Part shown: positions 38,569 to 48,244 of the stretch, piece by piece | How the letters are laid out: every line of letters begins with the position of its first letter | Numbering within the stretch: the stretch's first letter is position 1 | NCBI RefSeq assembly: GCF_001870435.1 | Contig: NZ_MDDR01000035.1 | Span: 186,001-250,000 of the forward strand | Reading direction: 5' to 3' | DNA: 64,000 nt | Source: Pseudomonas costantinii | GTDB lineage: Bacteria > Pseudomonadota > Gammaproteobacteria > Pseudomonadales > Pseudomonadaceae | Position numbers and translations under genes: made by a program | The notes under the pieces: model-generated | Database searches by the model: none | Told to the model about the DNA's origin: nothing | The model's input: the letters and a program-made list of their open reading frames with translations, nothing else

Positions 38569-40551
38569 TTAGACCCAAGTATCTGGGATGAGCCCATCAC
38601 CTTTCACGTCCCAGCTTTCAACTGAGTGGGTAAGGGGGATGTCCTTCCAGATTTCCTTGCCGGCGTGCTCAAGCACGATGATCTGAAGGTGGTTATTGGA
38701 GCGTCGGAGCCCTTCAGCTAAGACGCTGAAAATGCGTTGGGTCGCAGTGACGTCTGTTGGCCGGGTACGCTTGAGCTCCCGAATATCTTCATCAAGGCCG
38801 TTGTCGCCGCTATGGCTGCTTGGGAAATACACCTGACTGGGTTGGTCGATTACCAAGAAGCTGAAGGGTGGCAGTTCCTTGTTTTCTTCTAGGGACAGGA
38901 ATTCGTGAATCGCGAGGAAAGCTGCGATGTGGTAGCCCATCCAGTTAGCACCGCTTCCGACCTCCCACAGGTAATCCTTGCGGTTTGGTTCGCTATCGAA
39001 ACGTAGCGTCAACTCCTTCCTGTCGAGTTTGATCTGCGATCCTTCAGGTGCCTCTAGGCCCCCGAATGCATCAGCATAGTCACCGATCAACTCTCCGATC
39101 AGGTAGTCGACTCGACGCTCCTTGTCGACGCGATTTGTCAAACTCAGGGTGCGATCGAATTTTTGAATGATGCCATCCAACTCTTTCAGTCGCGCAACCA
39201 CGGTGTCATCTGCTGACGTCGAGCCTATGCGTTTTAGCAGACCGGATATGTCGCCTGCGAGGAAATAGATCTGCCCGATCACATCTTTGAGTTTTTTGTC
39301 TCGACTGAGGATCTCATTTTTCTCAGCCCTCAATTTAAAAAGCTTTTTTTCCTCTGCCGACAGATTGCGTTTTAGGGTAGACAGTCGATTGTCGACGACT
39401 GGGTTTTCTTGCAGCACTTCCGAGATCTGCGTGATCTTGTTGACCTTGACCTCAAGCTTATCGATCACCTCGGGAAGAACAGAAGTGGCGGAGCCGCATG
39501 CCACGCACTCGCCTTTTGATTGGACATTCTTCTTCAGCCAGTCCAAACCAATCACGTGAGATTGCTCTAAGCGGATCGCATCAACGAATTTTTCGCCACT
39601 CTGTTTCAGGCTGCTGTAACCGCTGATGTCGGCAGCCAAGTTTTCCACGATATCCTGCTGGGCAGCTTCTTTGGCAAGGGCAACTTCGAACGTCTCGTTA
39701 GTGTGCAGACGGTTAGGCTGAAGAAGCGTTTGTTCCAGCCGTCCTGCATTGTAAGCCTCGACAACGGATCGCAGTAACGCAATCCTGCTGTCGATGCCCG
39801 CAGGAGTTTTGGCAGGGAGCAAACCAATCTCGATGCAGCTGTTCAGCATCCGATTTACTTCGAAATTCCAGTTATTTTTTGTCCGATCGAGGAGAACAAG
39901 CTCTTTATTGAGGCTCTCTCGCTCTTTTGCTGCCTCTTCGCGGCGACGCTCAGTCATTACGTAATTCGCATTCACGATGCCAAGCGCGTAGGGCATCGCC
40001 CGAGTCAGGCGCTCTTTGTGTGTCCACGAATCGGTTTTGAAGAACAGGGTGTTCGGGTTGGCCACAATGTGCTGAGGCAAATAGTTGAAGGCGGCCATGT
40101 CCCGAAACGAGCTGCGGCTGTCGAGCTTTCCAGGTTCTTCGTCGTCAGAGTGCGGCAGATCGCTCATCCTGACCAGGCTGTTGAATTTGTCTTTGAAGGC
40201 GTTTGCATTCAAATTGCACGGCAGGATGTCGGGCAGGTCGCCTGTGAAAGGCGAGAGGTAGTAGTCACTGGACGTCTGCCTGTTGCCGGGTGTGCGTCTT
40301 GCAACAACCCAGGTTTCGTTGCGAATAGTGATTTTCAGACCGAACCACTCGACTTGGTTTCGAATGAAACCGATCGGGATCTGACATTTGCTGGAGCCGA
40401 GGGCGTAATCGATGATGTGGATGATCGACGATTTACCAGTGCCGCTCAGACCATGAATGATGTTGATCTTGCCGGGTTCGAACGTGATCTCCCTAACAGA
40501 ATTAGCTTGATTCTGGGGCCACAGCAGGACGGCATTAATTTCGAATTTCAT
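38569..40551 (-). CDS. ABC-three-component system ATPase (DUF3732)
   Basis: A 660-residue SMC/Rad50-like ABC ATPase. Walker A is GLSGTGKSS (residues 34-42). A long charged, coiled-coil middle contains GECVACG (Cys pair at about 347-350), like the Rad50 zinc hook. Walker B is FLVIDQPSQVYFP (about residues 563-575), with Gln where most ABC ATPases have the catalytic Glu. I believe this DQPSQ form is typical of DUF3732. A degenerate signature helix precedes it (SGANWMGYHIAAFLAIHEF). In ABC-3C systems, defined by comparative genomics as conflict systems, it would be the DNA- or nucleoprotein-sensing motor. It overlaps the middle-component gene by 17 bases, so the two are translationally coupled. 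Confidence 0.85.
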   Translation of the reverse strand: MKFEINAVLLWPQNQANSVREITFEPGKINIIHGLSGTGKSSIIHIIDYALGSSKCQIPIGFIRNQVEWFGLKITIRNETWVVARRTPGNRQTSSDYYLSPFTGDLPDILPCNLNANAFKDKFNSLVRMSDLPHSDDEEPGKLDSRSSFRDMAAFNYLPQHIVANPNTLFFKTDSWTHKERLTRAMPYALGIVNANYVMTERRREEAAKERESLNKELVLLDRTKNNWNFEVNRMLNSCIEIGLLPAKTPAGIDSRIALLRSVVEAYNAGRLEQTLLQPNRLHTNETFEVALAKEAAQQDIVENLAADISGYSSLKQSGEKFVDAIRLEQSHVIGLDWLKKNVQSKGECVACGSATSVLPEVIDKLEVKVNKITQISEVLQENPVVDNRLSTLKRNLSAEEKKLFKLRAEKNEILSRDKKLKDVIGQIYFLAGDISGLLKRIGSTSADDTVVARLKELDGIIQKFDRTLSLTNRVDKERRVDYLIGELIGDYADAFGGLEAPEGSQIKLDRKELTLRFDSEPNRKDYLWEVGSGANWMGYHIAAFLAIHEFLSLEENKELPPFSFLVIDQPSQVYFPSSHSGDNGLDEDIRELKRTRPTDVTATQRIFSVLAEGLRRSNNHLQIIVLEHAGKEIWKDIPLTHSVESWDVKGDGLIPDTWV

Positions 40552-41032
40552 TGGGAATTCCGAACAGCAGCTTATAGATTTGAGGGGTTGAGACGCTGGC
40601 TAGCCAGCTTGAGAGCTGCTTGGTGGTCTTAAGCATCTCAGGCGGTATCGAGGCTTTGGTGGCATTCGGCCAACGAGTCACGAGACCTGTGAACACATCA
40701 CCGTCTACGCCTGGTTTCTTCACTACCAACTTGGCTGATACCGCAAGGTTCAGTCCTTGAAACGTCGAGGCGGTGTACTCCTGAACCCGGCGCTCCAGAT
40801 CAATCTTCAGCACAGGCGAGTCTCGGAGCACGCTGTCTATGGCAGAGGCAGTGTTTCGGGATGAAAGCGCACTGCTGCTTGCCGGGTTCCAAACGATGGG
40901 GAGCACCAGCAAAAGCTTTGGAAGGTCAACAGGGTGATCTGCTGACTCGTATTCGTTTATGAAGTACGCAAGAAGGAAGCAGGCCAAGGAGGTGTTGTGG
41001 ATCAAATGACGATCCATGAAAGGCGCGCTCAT
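40535..41032 (-). CDS. ABC-three-component system middle component
   Basis: A 165-residue protein between the effector and the ATPase. The first part MDRHLIHNTSLACFLLAYFI resembles middle-component families (MC, DUF6521-like), where an early Asn-rich helix is followed by a LPKLLLVLPIVWNP strand. It has no catalytic motif. It probably bridges effector and ATPase. It overlaps the upstream effector gene by four bases (ATGA, 41029-41032) and the ATPase gene by 17. Subfamily assignment (MC3 or other) is uncertain. The call leans on gene order as well as sequence. Confidence 0.75.
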   Translation of the reverse strand: MSAPFMDRHLIHNTSLACFLLAYFINEYESADHPVDLPKLLLVLPIVWNPASSSALSSRNTASAIDSVLRDSPVLKIDLERRVQEYTASTFQGLNLAVSAKLVVKKPGVDGDVFTGLVTRWPNATKASIPPEMLKTTKQLSSWLASVSTPQIYKLLFGIPNEIRN

Positions 41033-42222
41033 TGATCACCCTCCGGGTCTTTGTGCCAGTGAATGGGGTGCTCTATGCCGTCGCCCCCATTCGCCTGGTG
41101 GTGATAGGTGCCCATAAACAGGTATCTGAATTTAGATTTGACGCGACCTATCTCCAGCTCGAAGGTGTGTGGAGTGGATGTCAGTTGGTAAACGGATAAG
41201 AAATCCTGTGCGTTGAAATCCTCTGGATCCTTATTTTCCTGTACGCACCGCGCGGCCTGGTTGGCCTTCCACTTGTCGCACAACTCCTCCTCAACCGCAC
41301 TCAAATCGCTGGGCAAAATTCTGTTTAGCCTGAGCAGGCGGGCACGTTCGGAGTATGCAGCCCAATAGTGGCCAAGCTCTTCTTGGAGAAGCTTAGGTCG
41401 CAGGTTTATGTTTTCGAGCTGTTCGATAAACGCAGGCTTAATCTCAGGGTACTCGTCTATCAGCGCTTTGAACTCAGTATCGGCCTGGGCCAACGGCTTC
41501 CAATAATCCTCTAGAAATTTTTCAATCAGCATGTGCTTCCGATTGAAAAATGGTTTTGCGGTTGTCCAGTAGGGTGTGCCTTTTTTCCAAGCTGTCTGGC
41601 ATTCGTTAAACAGCTGACCCATTAGGCCTTCATATACCAGATGCTGGCTGTCCTCCATTCCTTCTGGAAACTGCAGGGCGGCGTAAATCGCATCCTTTAG
41701 CGTCTGATCATTCATGCTGTCCGCGACATGAAAGCGCGATATCACGTATGTGAGATCGGCATCGGTATACGTCATAACCTCAGCGGCTATTTCCCCAGCC
41801 ACACCCGACATCTTGCTGGCATGATCGCGCAAAGCTTTGACCGCCGCAGCGACTGCTGAAGGTGTGTCCGCCTTTGAGAGCGTGCTGACTAGTGCTTTGT
41901 CCGGTACCGTTCGATTGGTCACAAGCACGAACTCAATAGAGTTGTACTTGCTACTGGCATCAGCCAGCTTTTTGAGCCAATTACGCAACGTATTCCAGAC
42001 GTTCTTACTGCTGTCCTGCAGGGAGTATTTTTTGCCGGTGGTTAGCTTGTTCTGCTCCCAAATAGTGGTTGTGCCGTTGGCACCCGGGATCTGCTCTTCC
42101 ACATCGTCCGCAGTTTCGATACCGAAGTACGTGCCAGGATTAGTGCTGTGAAAAATCCGGTGTAGCGCTCGCTCATATTGGTAGCCGAAACCTGCCGCGC
42201 TTGCACTCGCGTTGCTAGTCAT
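41029..42222 (-). CDS. ABC-three-component effector with nuclease-like N-terminus
   Basis: A 397-residue protein. The N-terminal about 100 residues resemble the Cap4/Mrr-like restriction-endonuclease fold: GFGYQYERAL (11-20), an acidic strand FGIETADDVEE (E36, D39, D40), and WEQNKLTTGK (E56-Q57-N58-K59, matching the QxK/ExK catalytic pattern), then SLQDSSKNVWNTLRNWLKKL. The C-terminal part (about residues 230-380) looks like the ABC-3C C-terminal domain that contacts the rest of the system. GAGAAGGAAC precedes the ATG. It is the first gene of the three-gene operon, after a 402-bp gap. The nuclease role is inferred from motif pattern. Confidence 0.75.
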   Translation of the reverse strand: MTSNASASAAGFGYQYERALHRIFHSTNPGTYFGIETADDVEEQIPGANGTTTIWEQNKLTTGKKYSLQDSSKNVWNTLRNWLKKLADASSKYNSIEFVLVTNRTVPDKALVSTLSKADTPSAVAAAVKALRDHASKMSGVAGEIAAEVMTYTDADLTYVISRFHVADSMNDQTLKDAIYAALQFPEGMEDSQHLVYEGLMGQLFNECQTAWKKGTPYWTTAKPFFNRKHMLIEKFLEDYWKPLAQADTEFKALIDEYPEIKPAFIEQLENINLRPKLLQEELGHYWAAYSERARLLRLNRILPSDLSAVEEELCDKWKANQAARCVQENKDPEDFNAQDFLSVYQLTSTPHTFELEIGRVKSKFRYLFMGTYHHQANGGDGIEHPIHWHKDPEGDQ

Positions 42223-42624
42223 CGTTCCTTCTCTTGATTTTGTTCGCTGTCAGCGAGGTCGATAACGCAGACTTTTAAGAGGATCCAATCTGCAGGGGGA
42301 GGTCAATTTACCTGTAACGATTCCAAAGAGCCACCATCTGCGTAAGGTGTTGCAAGTTTTGGCTCTCACTCTAAATTCTCTGTTGTAAACGCCACTATGA
42401 AAGGGTCGCCGTGGGCGAATACGCGCTAATGTGGTGACATCTCATCGCCTACCCAAGTCATGGAGTTGTGCCAAGTGATGCGGTTTACCTTGGAGGCAGC
42501 TGGGGATGTTTATCCGACCGATCAGATTGAGATGAACCGTTCCGCTTCGATTGAATTTGGGTTACTCCGTGAACACGAGGCGGCCAGGCCGCCACCACCT
42601 GACAGCTCTGGCGACCTACACATG
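42223..42624. other. Gap between the DrmB-like gene and the ABC-3C operon
   Basis: A 402-bp stretch, AT-richer than the core genome, that probably holds the promoter of the ABC-3C operon (minus strand). I found no clear terminator for the upstream operon and no operator palindrome by eye. A plus-strand frame at 42460-42663 runs into the DrmB-like gene antisense and is not convincing. Confidence 0.5.
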
Positions 42625-44664
42625 TTAAGGCGCGCTCCAAAAGCCTTTTGGGATGACCAATGAGGCATCTCTGTTAGCCGGCCCGCCATGGATGTATGCC
42701 CGGGACAAACCTTGGTTGAAGGTTTCGCACCCGATCTCAACTTGAACGCAGCCGCTGCAGGAGCTGCCGACGTCTGTGCATACCGGATCAAAGGCACAAT
42801 TGAAGGCGAACATGCTGGCATCATCAAACCAGCGCTGCAGATAGTGCTGGAAAAGGGTCAACAAACCGCCTGCTGTATAGTTCTGCACGGACGAGACGTA
42901 CAGAATCACTGACAAGTCCATCGGCAGCAGGTATTCCTGAATGCTCTTGGAGTCGTAGCCTGTATGACGTCTCGCCGTGAGCATCAGGGAGTGGCTGATC
43001 GAATGCAGCAAGTGAAACGGAGTACCTTCTTCCGGATGGGCTTGAGGAATGGCTTTGGAAACCAAGCCAGGATGCATCGACAGAACAGGGTACTCGCTCA
43101 GTAGGTATGCGTGGCTCTTGGATCTGTCAGTGAAAATATCGTCGCCTGGAGATGCCAGATGCGCTGAGTCGACACACCATTGCAGCACCTTGCGAGGATC
43201 GAGCCTGATCCAGAGCGCCTCGGTCTTCGCTGCCATGGCATACACTGAGGTCTTGCCTCTCATTGACTCGTCGACACGGTCAGCAAAGGCGTTGAGCACT
43301 ACCGGCGGAACCCCGTCAGTGACGGATGGACTACTTTTTTCCCTCGAATACCCAAGCGTTGCCAAGACAACGCGCAAATCGGGGATGTGAGAGATCGATT
43401 CAATGCCATAGCGCGTTTGTACGCTGCTCCACTGCGCGAGCAGAGCGTCTCGCTCCATGGGATCGGCTGTTGCCGTAATGTGCTGCTGAAACGATATGCC
43501 AGTGACGTCATGCTGAAGAAATACTGCCTCAAGCGCCCGGCGATGCTGCATCAATCCGATTAGGGTCCTTTGATCGGGAACCAGCGTATGTACCTCCTTG
43601 AAGCAACCGGCCGCGCTCGCTAGTTTGGCATCGATCTCCCCAATTTCCTTTCTTGTGGATTCCAGCATCTCTGCGATGAAGGGATTGGTTTCGGCGAGCT
43701 GAGTGCACGCTAGGACGCTTTCCTGCTTTTTAGCTCGGCTCTCCAGAAGCGCTGCCTGTTCAGCAACGTCAGCAACATTTGAGGACAGCAAATGAGTGAG
43801 TTTTTCCTCAAGCTCCCGTCCGGTTATTTTTCGAAGCAGCGCAAGTGCAACACCTTCCGCGATGTCCTGTACCCGCCCGCCATCTGGTGACTGTTCCTCT
43901 TGGAGGCACTGCAGCAATTTCGCAATGAGTTTTCCTCGTTCCTCGCTCAAAGCAATGTACTGAGTGCTCTGAGCGTAAAAGGACTCCCCGCTGGTTAGCG
44001 GTGTGCCCCGTTTGTTGATTTCTTGTTGATATCGGTCGTCGCAAGCAGGACAGGTTTCCTGGAGCGAACCTGCAAGCTTGTCGTTGGTTTCGACATCAAA
44101 AAAGGAGGAGTGAATGAACGAGCCAGTGTCTCTATAACCGATATTTTTGTTGCGCCTTGCCGAATGGTGAATATAGATTGGGCTGTCATGGCCGCACCTA
44201 TGCACAGCCACATATGGAATCTGGATCATCTCCCCAGGGCAACCTGAACGCTTGCACGAGATATAGCTTCTCCCGGCTCGGTTTTTGATCCTTGATTCGA
44301 TCTTGGCAAGCGCCTGGTCTTCGGTTAACCAGGACTCGTGAAAATCGATCACCTTGCATATCTTGCAGGTGAGCATCAGCGGCGCTGGCGTGACCGAGAT
44401 CTCGGACGGCGATTGAATCTCAAGGCGCTTCTTTTCGGCAGCTGTCATAAAAGCGGGATCGACAGCCCCACCTAACCTGACCCAGTCGTTGACGAAGTTA
44501 AGTACGGCTTCGCGCAGTTGCTCTTTGTCTACACCCTCCAGCGCTGAGCCATTGCTGAGGACACCCGCGACGCGGCCATAGGCTTGATTTCGTAATCGTG
44601 TGTAGGCGCCAGGGAGAAACGACTCCCGGAAAAGACGGCTTCGGCTTACATATTCCTTTTCCAT
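42625..44664 (-). CDS. DrmB-like DUF1998 zinc protein (DISARM-type)
   Basis: A 679-residue protein. The N-terminal third has zinc-ribbon-like cysteines: CKICKVIDFHESW (about residue 98), CKRSGCPGEM (about 136), HRCGHDSPIYIHH (about 154) and CPACDDRYQQ (about 203). A coiled coil occupies about 225-350. The C-terminus is a DUF1998 (MZB) domain: LLHSISHSLMLTARRHTGYDSKSIQEY, SSVQNYTAGGLL, and a cysteine cluster CTDVGSSCSGCVQVEIGCETFN ending LSRAYIHGG. DUF1998 next to a DrmA-type helicase is the hallmark of the DISARM core. It starts 10 bases after the helicase gene. No methyltransferase gene and no phospholipase-D gene (drmC) is in the neighbourhood. Confidence 0.8.
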   Translation of the reverse strand: MEKEYVSRSRLFRESFLPGAYTRLRNQAYGRVAGVLSNGSALEGVDKEQLREAVLNFVNDWVRLGGAVDPAFMTAAEKKRLEIQSPSEISVTPAPLMLTCKICKVIDFHESWLTEDQALAKIESRIKNRAGRSYISCKRSGCPGEMIQIPYVAVHRCGHDSPIYIHHSARRNKNIGYRDTGSFIHSSFFDVETNDKLAGSLQETCPACDDRYQQEINKRGTPLTSGESFYAQSTQYIALSEERGKLIAKLLQCLQEEQSPDGGRVQDIAEGVALALLRKITGRELEEKLTHLLSSNVADVAEQAALLESRAKKQESVLACTQLAETNPFIAEMLESTRKEIGEIDAKLASAAGCFKEVHTLVPDQRTLIGLMQHRRALEAVFLQHDVTGISFQQHITATADPMERDALLAQWSSVQTRYGIESISHIPDLRVVLATLGYSREKSSPSVTDGVPPVVLNAFADRVDESMRGKTSVYAMAAKTEALWIRLDPRKVLQWCVDSAHLASPGDDIFTDRSKSHAYLLSEYPVLSMHPGLVSKAIPQAHPEEGTPFHLLHSISHSLMLTARRHTGYDSKSIQEYLLPMDLSVILYVSSVQNYTAGGLLTLFQHYLQRWFDDASMFAFNCAFDPVCTDVGSSCSGCVQVEIGCETFNQGLSRAYIHGGPANRDASLVIPKGFWSAP

Positions 44665-44674
44665 ATTCGTATCC

Positions 44675-47600
44675 TTACCTGGCCAATGCCATTAGAACTT
44701 GGTCGGCTGAACCGTTAACCGGTTTAATCAAAATCTGATTTTCGATATCCCGAAATGAGCGGAAGGGGGCGTAACCAAAAATGTCCCCCAAAGCTTCACT
44801 CAGCGTTTGATCATTTTTGTTGCCCGGCCAGTTTTCCAGTTGGAAAAACGCGTTGTCGATACGCTCTTTCAGAGCGGCATTGAATCCTAAGATCACCCGT
44901 TGATCGAATCGAGGTTGCAGCGCTGTTGGAATGCGAAGTGAGTTGATGGCTACGTTCTTGATTTGCTCTGCGACTACCTTGCCATTGCTCTCACGCAGCA
45001 AGGAGACCAGTGGTCGAACGTAGTTCGAGATATCCGATCCCCACGGTTGTTGGCGTGCCCAGTTCAGGATGACCGATGAGAGAATCCCTGGCAGCGTGCG
45101 ATCAATGATGTTGGGTGCAAAACGGTTAATTGGAACCGAGTCGACAAGACGATCCAAGAAGGTGTGGTAGTCGCCGAAGTTCATGAAAACACCCGACTCG
45201 AACAGCTGGTGCGATGAGAGCACGCAGAACACAATCCCGGGGTGTACACGCCCGCTGCGTGCAGATGCTTGAATGTATTCAGCCGTAGATTTTGGCCACC
45301 CGGCCATGATCATGAAGTTCAGCTCAGCGATATCGACCCCGTGTGACACAACGCTGGTGGCAATGATGTGTCGGCAGGTATCGTCCGGGGATTTCGTCTC
45401 AACGTGGCGAATCGCATCGAGGATCATATCCAGACGGGTCTCTCCATCGAGCAAGCGGGCGTTGCGCTCGGCCCCCGTCTTATTGTTGACCTCTTCCATG
45501 TAGCGCATGATTTCCGTGATGTTGCGCTTGCTGTTCGCGTACACCAGATCAGTGTTCAGATTCTTCTCAACGTATTGCAGGGCATCGCTGGCCTGCGCAG
45601 CGGTGAGTCCAATCTGGGAAAGCAATGAAGCATCACCGGCGGCAAGGCGGGCTCGCCATTGATCAACCTGATCCAGAAATCTTGAGCTGATTTCAGCCAC
45701 CGCCTGCATCGCAATTCTTCCTCGGCCAATGGGAAGAATGCCAGCGAACCACCGACGAATCAGTGGCATTTCGGTTTCGCTGTCTCGCACTTTGCGGGCG
45801 TAAAAAGATTCGCCCTGATTGACTCCTGGTGCCGGAAATCTCACCGCCTGTTGCAGGTACAGGTGATGGATATGGTCTTCGAAATCTTTGATGGTTGCCG
45901 TGGCTGCCAGCACCTTAGGGGCTCGGCCTTGATGGCTGATCTGAAGATTACTCAGCAACGTCTCATAGTGGGCGTCGAAATTCCCAAGTGACTCCCTCAG
46001 CAAATGCAATTCGTCTTGCACGAGGAGTGCGAAGCCCGGATCTTTCATCGGCGCTACTGCAACTACTTTAAGCTCGCTTGTTCGGGTGTTATTGCCGCAT
46101 TGCACCGCTTCCCAAACGTCGTTTTTCAGAACCATTCGACGGTGCTCGCATGCGGTTTTTTGTGTGAAACCATGCTCGGGGCAATAGTAGCGTGCTCCAC
46201 CGAAATAGTTCACGAAGCGCTTGTTGTGGCCAATGACAGCTAGCTTATCCACGGTACCGACGAGCACCGATGGCAGGTACCGATAGCATTCCTCATCTGA
46301 TACGTAGATGCCAATTTCGCCCCGAATTCCTTCGCCGTGATTGCCTGCATCGGCTTGCACGTTCGACCAACAATCCTGGTTGCTGCACACGTGCTTGATA
46401 CGTGCTCTGGTGAGGTCTTTCTGGATGCCTATGGAGCCAACTGAACCACAGTAGGGGCAGTCACTGATGAACTGGTAGGTCTTAAGCCGATCTTCGCTTA
46501 TAGCAGGCAGGAAGCCTTTCTGAACGTTCTCGCCAAAGTTGCTGCTAATGCTGTTGGGTGTTCCTTCACCAGTGTAGTAGCCGATCGTGAACGGCCATCC
46601 GCCGAGGTCTTCACGCTGGCGGATCTTGTTCGTCTGTGCCAGCACATACGAGAGTCGTTGGAATTGCTGTACCGACAACATGCGCAGGGGAAAGCGCATC
46701 CATGCGGTTGTGCCGTGATCCCGCCCTTTGAGCCTTCCCAATAACATCGCCATGCTGATGATGCCGAGATACGCTTCCGTTTTACCGCCGCCGGTTGCAA
46801 ACCACAGTACATCTGCTGTCTCCATGCTCCCTCGCAGTTCTGCGACAGGGGCATGGCGCTCAAAGATCGAGCGTATCTGGGTCAGAATGAATCCAAGCTG
46901 AAACAGGTGCCAGCCTGTAAATTTCTTACCCTGCATTTTGATGGCGCCCGCCATGGCCTCATTCATCCACTGGAAACACTGACGCACATCGTCGTTATCT
47001 CGCAGCAGGCTTACACCATCTCGGATTCTGTTGATTTCAAATTGGAATGAATCCCTGTCTTTCATCGCAATATCGCGATCAGCCATGAGCCCTGCAGACT
47101 CTAAAGACTGGATGCGGGTCGCCCAGAGCCCTAGGTACTGCTCTTGAGCACTAAGAAAACTGTCGCAAACGATTAAGGGATCGCGCGCGAGAAGCTCATA
47201 GTCTGGAGCGTGGGTCATGCCGACATCGCCCGGGCGTGGCGCATCCACCCGCGCTTGAGCTGAAGTAGGCATCCCGTCAGTCATGAACTCATTGTGGTCG
47301 AGATGGATAACTCCGCAGCTGACCCCGTAGCCAGGCAAACCGTCATCATCTCTGTAGCGATAATCTTCAGGTTGCAAGCGGTGAGGAACTTTGTGGCTGG
47401 TTCCTGCCACCAGTTTTGCTACCAATCGAGCATCGAGCAGGTAGGGGAACTCCACGCCAAAAGCACGCGCATGCGCAGTGGTCGTCTGGTTCTCCAGAAA
47501 CAGCTCCAGCAGAAAGCGGCCTTCCATATTCGCTCCGAATGCGCTGGGAGCTGGGCGCAAGCGACCGCGTACATTGACCTCATAGCTCAGAATTTCATTT

Positions 47601-48235
47601 GGATCGGAGATGATCTGCTCGTACACCACCCGGTTCAGTCCAGGTTGATCGGCTAAAGCAGCTGCACTCCATTCAAAATTTAATCGGGCGCCTCCGTTTG
47701 GATTCAAACGACAGCGTCGCATTATCCGCGGATCGTCCAACCAGCGACGTTTTTCATTGTCTAGGGTGGCGGTTACCGTCGCTTTTGCGGATATCCACTC
47801 GTTAGGTTTTGCGGGATCAAACGCCAGCGTGATTCCAGAAAAGCAGACTGTGTAACGTTTGAACGTCACAGAGATGGTTTGGCTCTTCCGTGGATCGGTA
47901 CCATCGAGCATGATGTCGCGAGCCATGCTGCTCACGTCGGGAATGTACCGGTGAACGACGTCAAACTGGCCGTTCAGCTCGCATTCGACAAAACCTTCGC
48001 CATCTGGAGACACCAGAAGCACGATTCCTACCGAGTTAGGTGGCTGTGGCCCTGTGTAGTCCACGTCCGGTGATGGGCCAATACAACCCACCAGGCTGAG
48101 CCGGTTAGGCTCGGTGCCGTCATACAGTTTGCCTTCAGGGGGTAATACGTCTGCATCCTTGTCGCTGAGCCGCAAGCGCATTTCGCTGAGAAATGCGGCT
48201 GTCAGTCCCATCTCTTCTCGATAATTGAGCGTCAT
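44675..48235 (-). CDS. DrmA-like SF2 helicase (DISARM-type)
   Basis: An 1186-residue helicase. A long N-terminal domain (about 1-440) has no motif I know. Then come motif I FATGGGKTEAYLG (about 479), motif II VQDELHLL (DELH, about 739), motif III AATAT (about 776) and motif VI QASARSGR (about 988). An inserted zinc-binding region lies around 590-620 (CPYCGS...CSNQDCW). The GGGKTEA P-loop and C-terminal helicase block match DrmA of DISARM, thought to load on or translocate along invading DNA with DrmB. It starts nine bases after the upstream 927-residue protein gene, so it is in the same operon. Confidence 0.82.
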   Translation of the reverse strand: MTLNYREEMGLTAAFLSEMRLRLSDKDADVLPPEGKLYDGTEPNRLSLVGCIGPSPDVDYTGPQPPNSVGIVLLVSPDGEGFVECELNGQFDVVHRYIPDVSSMARDIMLDGTDPRKSQTISVTFKRYTVCFSGITLAFDPAKPNEWISAKATVTATLDNEKRRWLDDPRIMRRCRLNPNGGARLNFEWSAAALADQPGLNRVVYEQIISDPNEILSYEVNVRGRLRPAPSAFGANMEGRFLLELFLENQTTTAHARAFGVEFPYLLDARLVAKLVAGTSHKVPHRLQPEDYRYRDDDGLPGYGVSCGVIHLDHNEFMTDGMPTSAQARVDAPRPGDVGMTHAPDYELLARDPLIVCDSFLSAQEQYLGLWATRIQSLESAGLMADRDIAMKDRDSFQFEINRIRDGVSLLRDNDDVRQCFQWMNEAMAGAIKMQGKKFTGWHLFQLGFILTQIRSIFERHAPVAELRGSMETADVLWFATGGGKTEAYLGIISMAMLLGRLKGRDHGTTAWMRFPLRMLSVQQFQRLSYVLAQTNKIRQREDLGGWPFTIGYYTGEGTPNSISSNFGENVQKGFLPAISEDRLKTYQFISDCPYCGSVGSIGIQKDLTRARIKHVCSNQDCWSNVQADAGNHGEGIRGEIGIYVSDEECYRYLPSVLVGTVDKLAVIGHNKRFVNYFGGARYYCPEHGFTQKTACEHRRMVLKNDVWEAVQCGNNTRTSELKVVAVAPMKDPGFALLVQDELHLLRESLGNFDAHYETLLSNLQISHQGRAPKVLAATATIKDFEDHIHHLYLQQAVRFPAPGVNQGESFYARKVRDSETEMPLIRRWFAGILPIGRGRIAMQAVAEISSRFLDQVDQWRARLAAGDASLLSQIGLTAAQASDALQYVEKNLNTDLVYANSKRNITEIMRYMEEVNNKTGAERNARLLDGETRLDMILDAIRHVETKSPDDTCRHIIATSVVSHGVDIAELNFMIMAGWPKSTAEYIQASARSGRVHPGIVFCVLSSHQLFESGVFMNFGDYHTFLDRLVDSVPINRFAPNIIDRTLPGILSSVILNWARQQPWGSDISNYVRPLVSLLRESNGKVVAEQIKNVAINSLRIPTALQPRFDQRVILGFNAALKERIDNAFFQLENWPGNKNDQTLSEALGDIFGYAPFRSFRDIENQILIKPVNGSADQVLMALAR

Positions 48236-48244
48236 GGATCGTCC

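Noticed and set aside
38387-38578. 63-codon minus-strand frame after the ABC-3C ATPase
   Set aside because: It overlaps the end of the ATPase gene and includes the stem-loop at 38516-38554. No ribosome-binding site or family.
42460-42663. 67-codon plus-strand frame in the gap between the two defence operons
   Set aside because: It runs antisense into the DrmB-like gene, has no recognisable domain, and its start lacks a clear ribosome-binding site.
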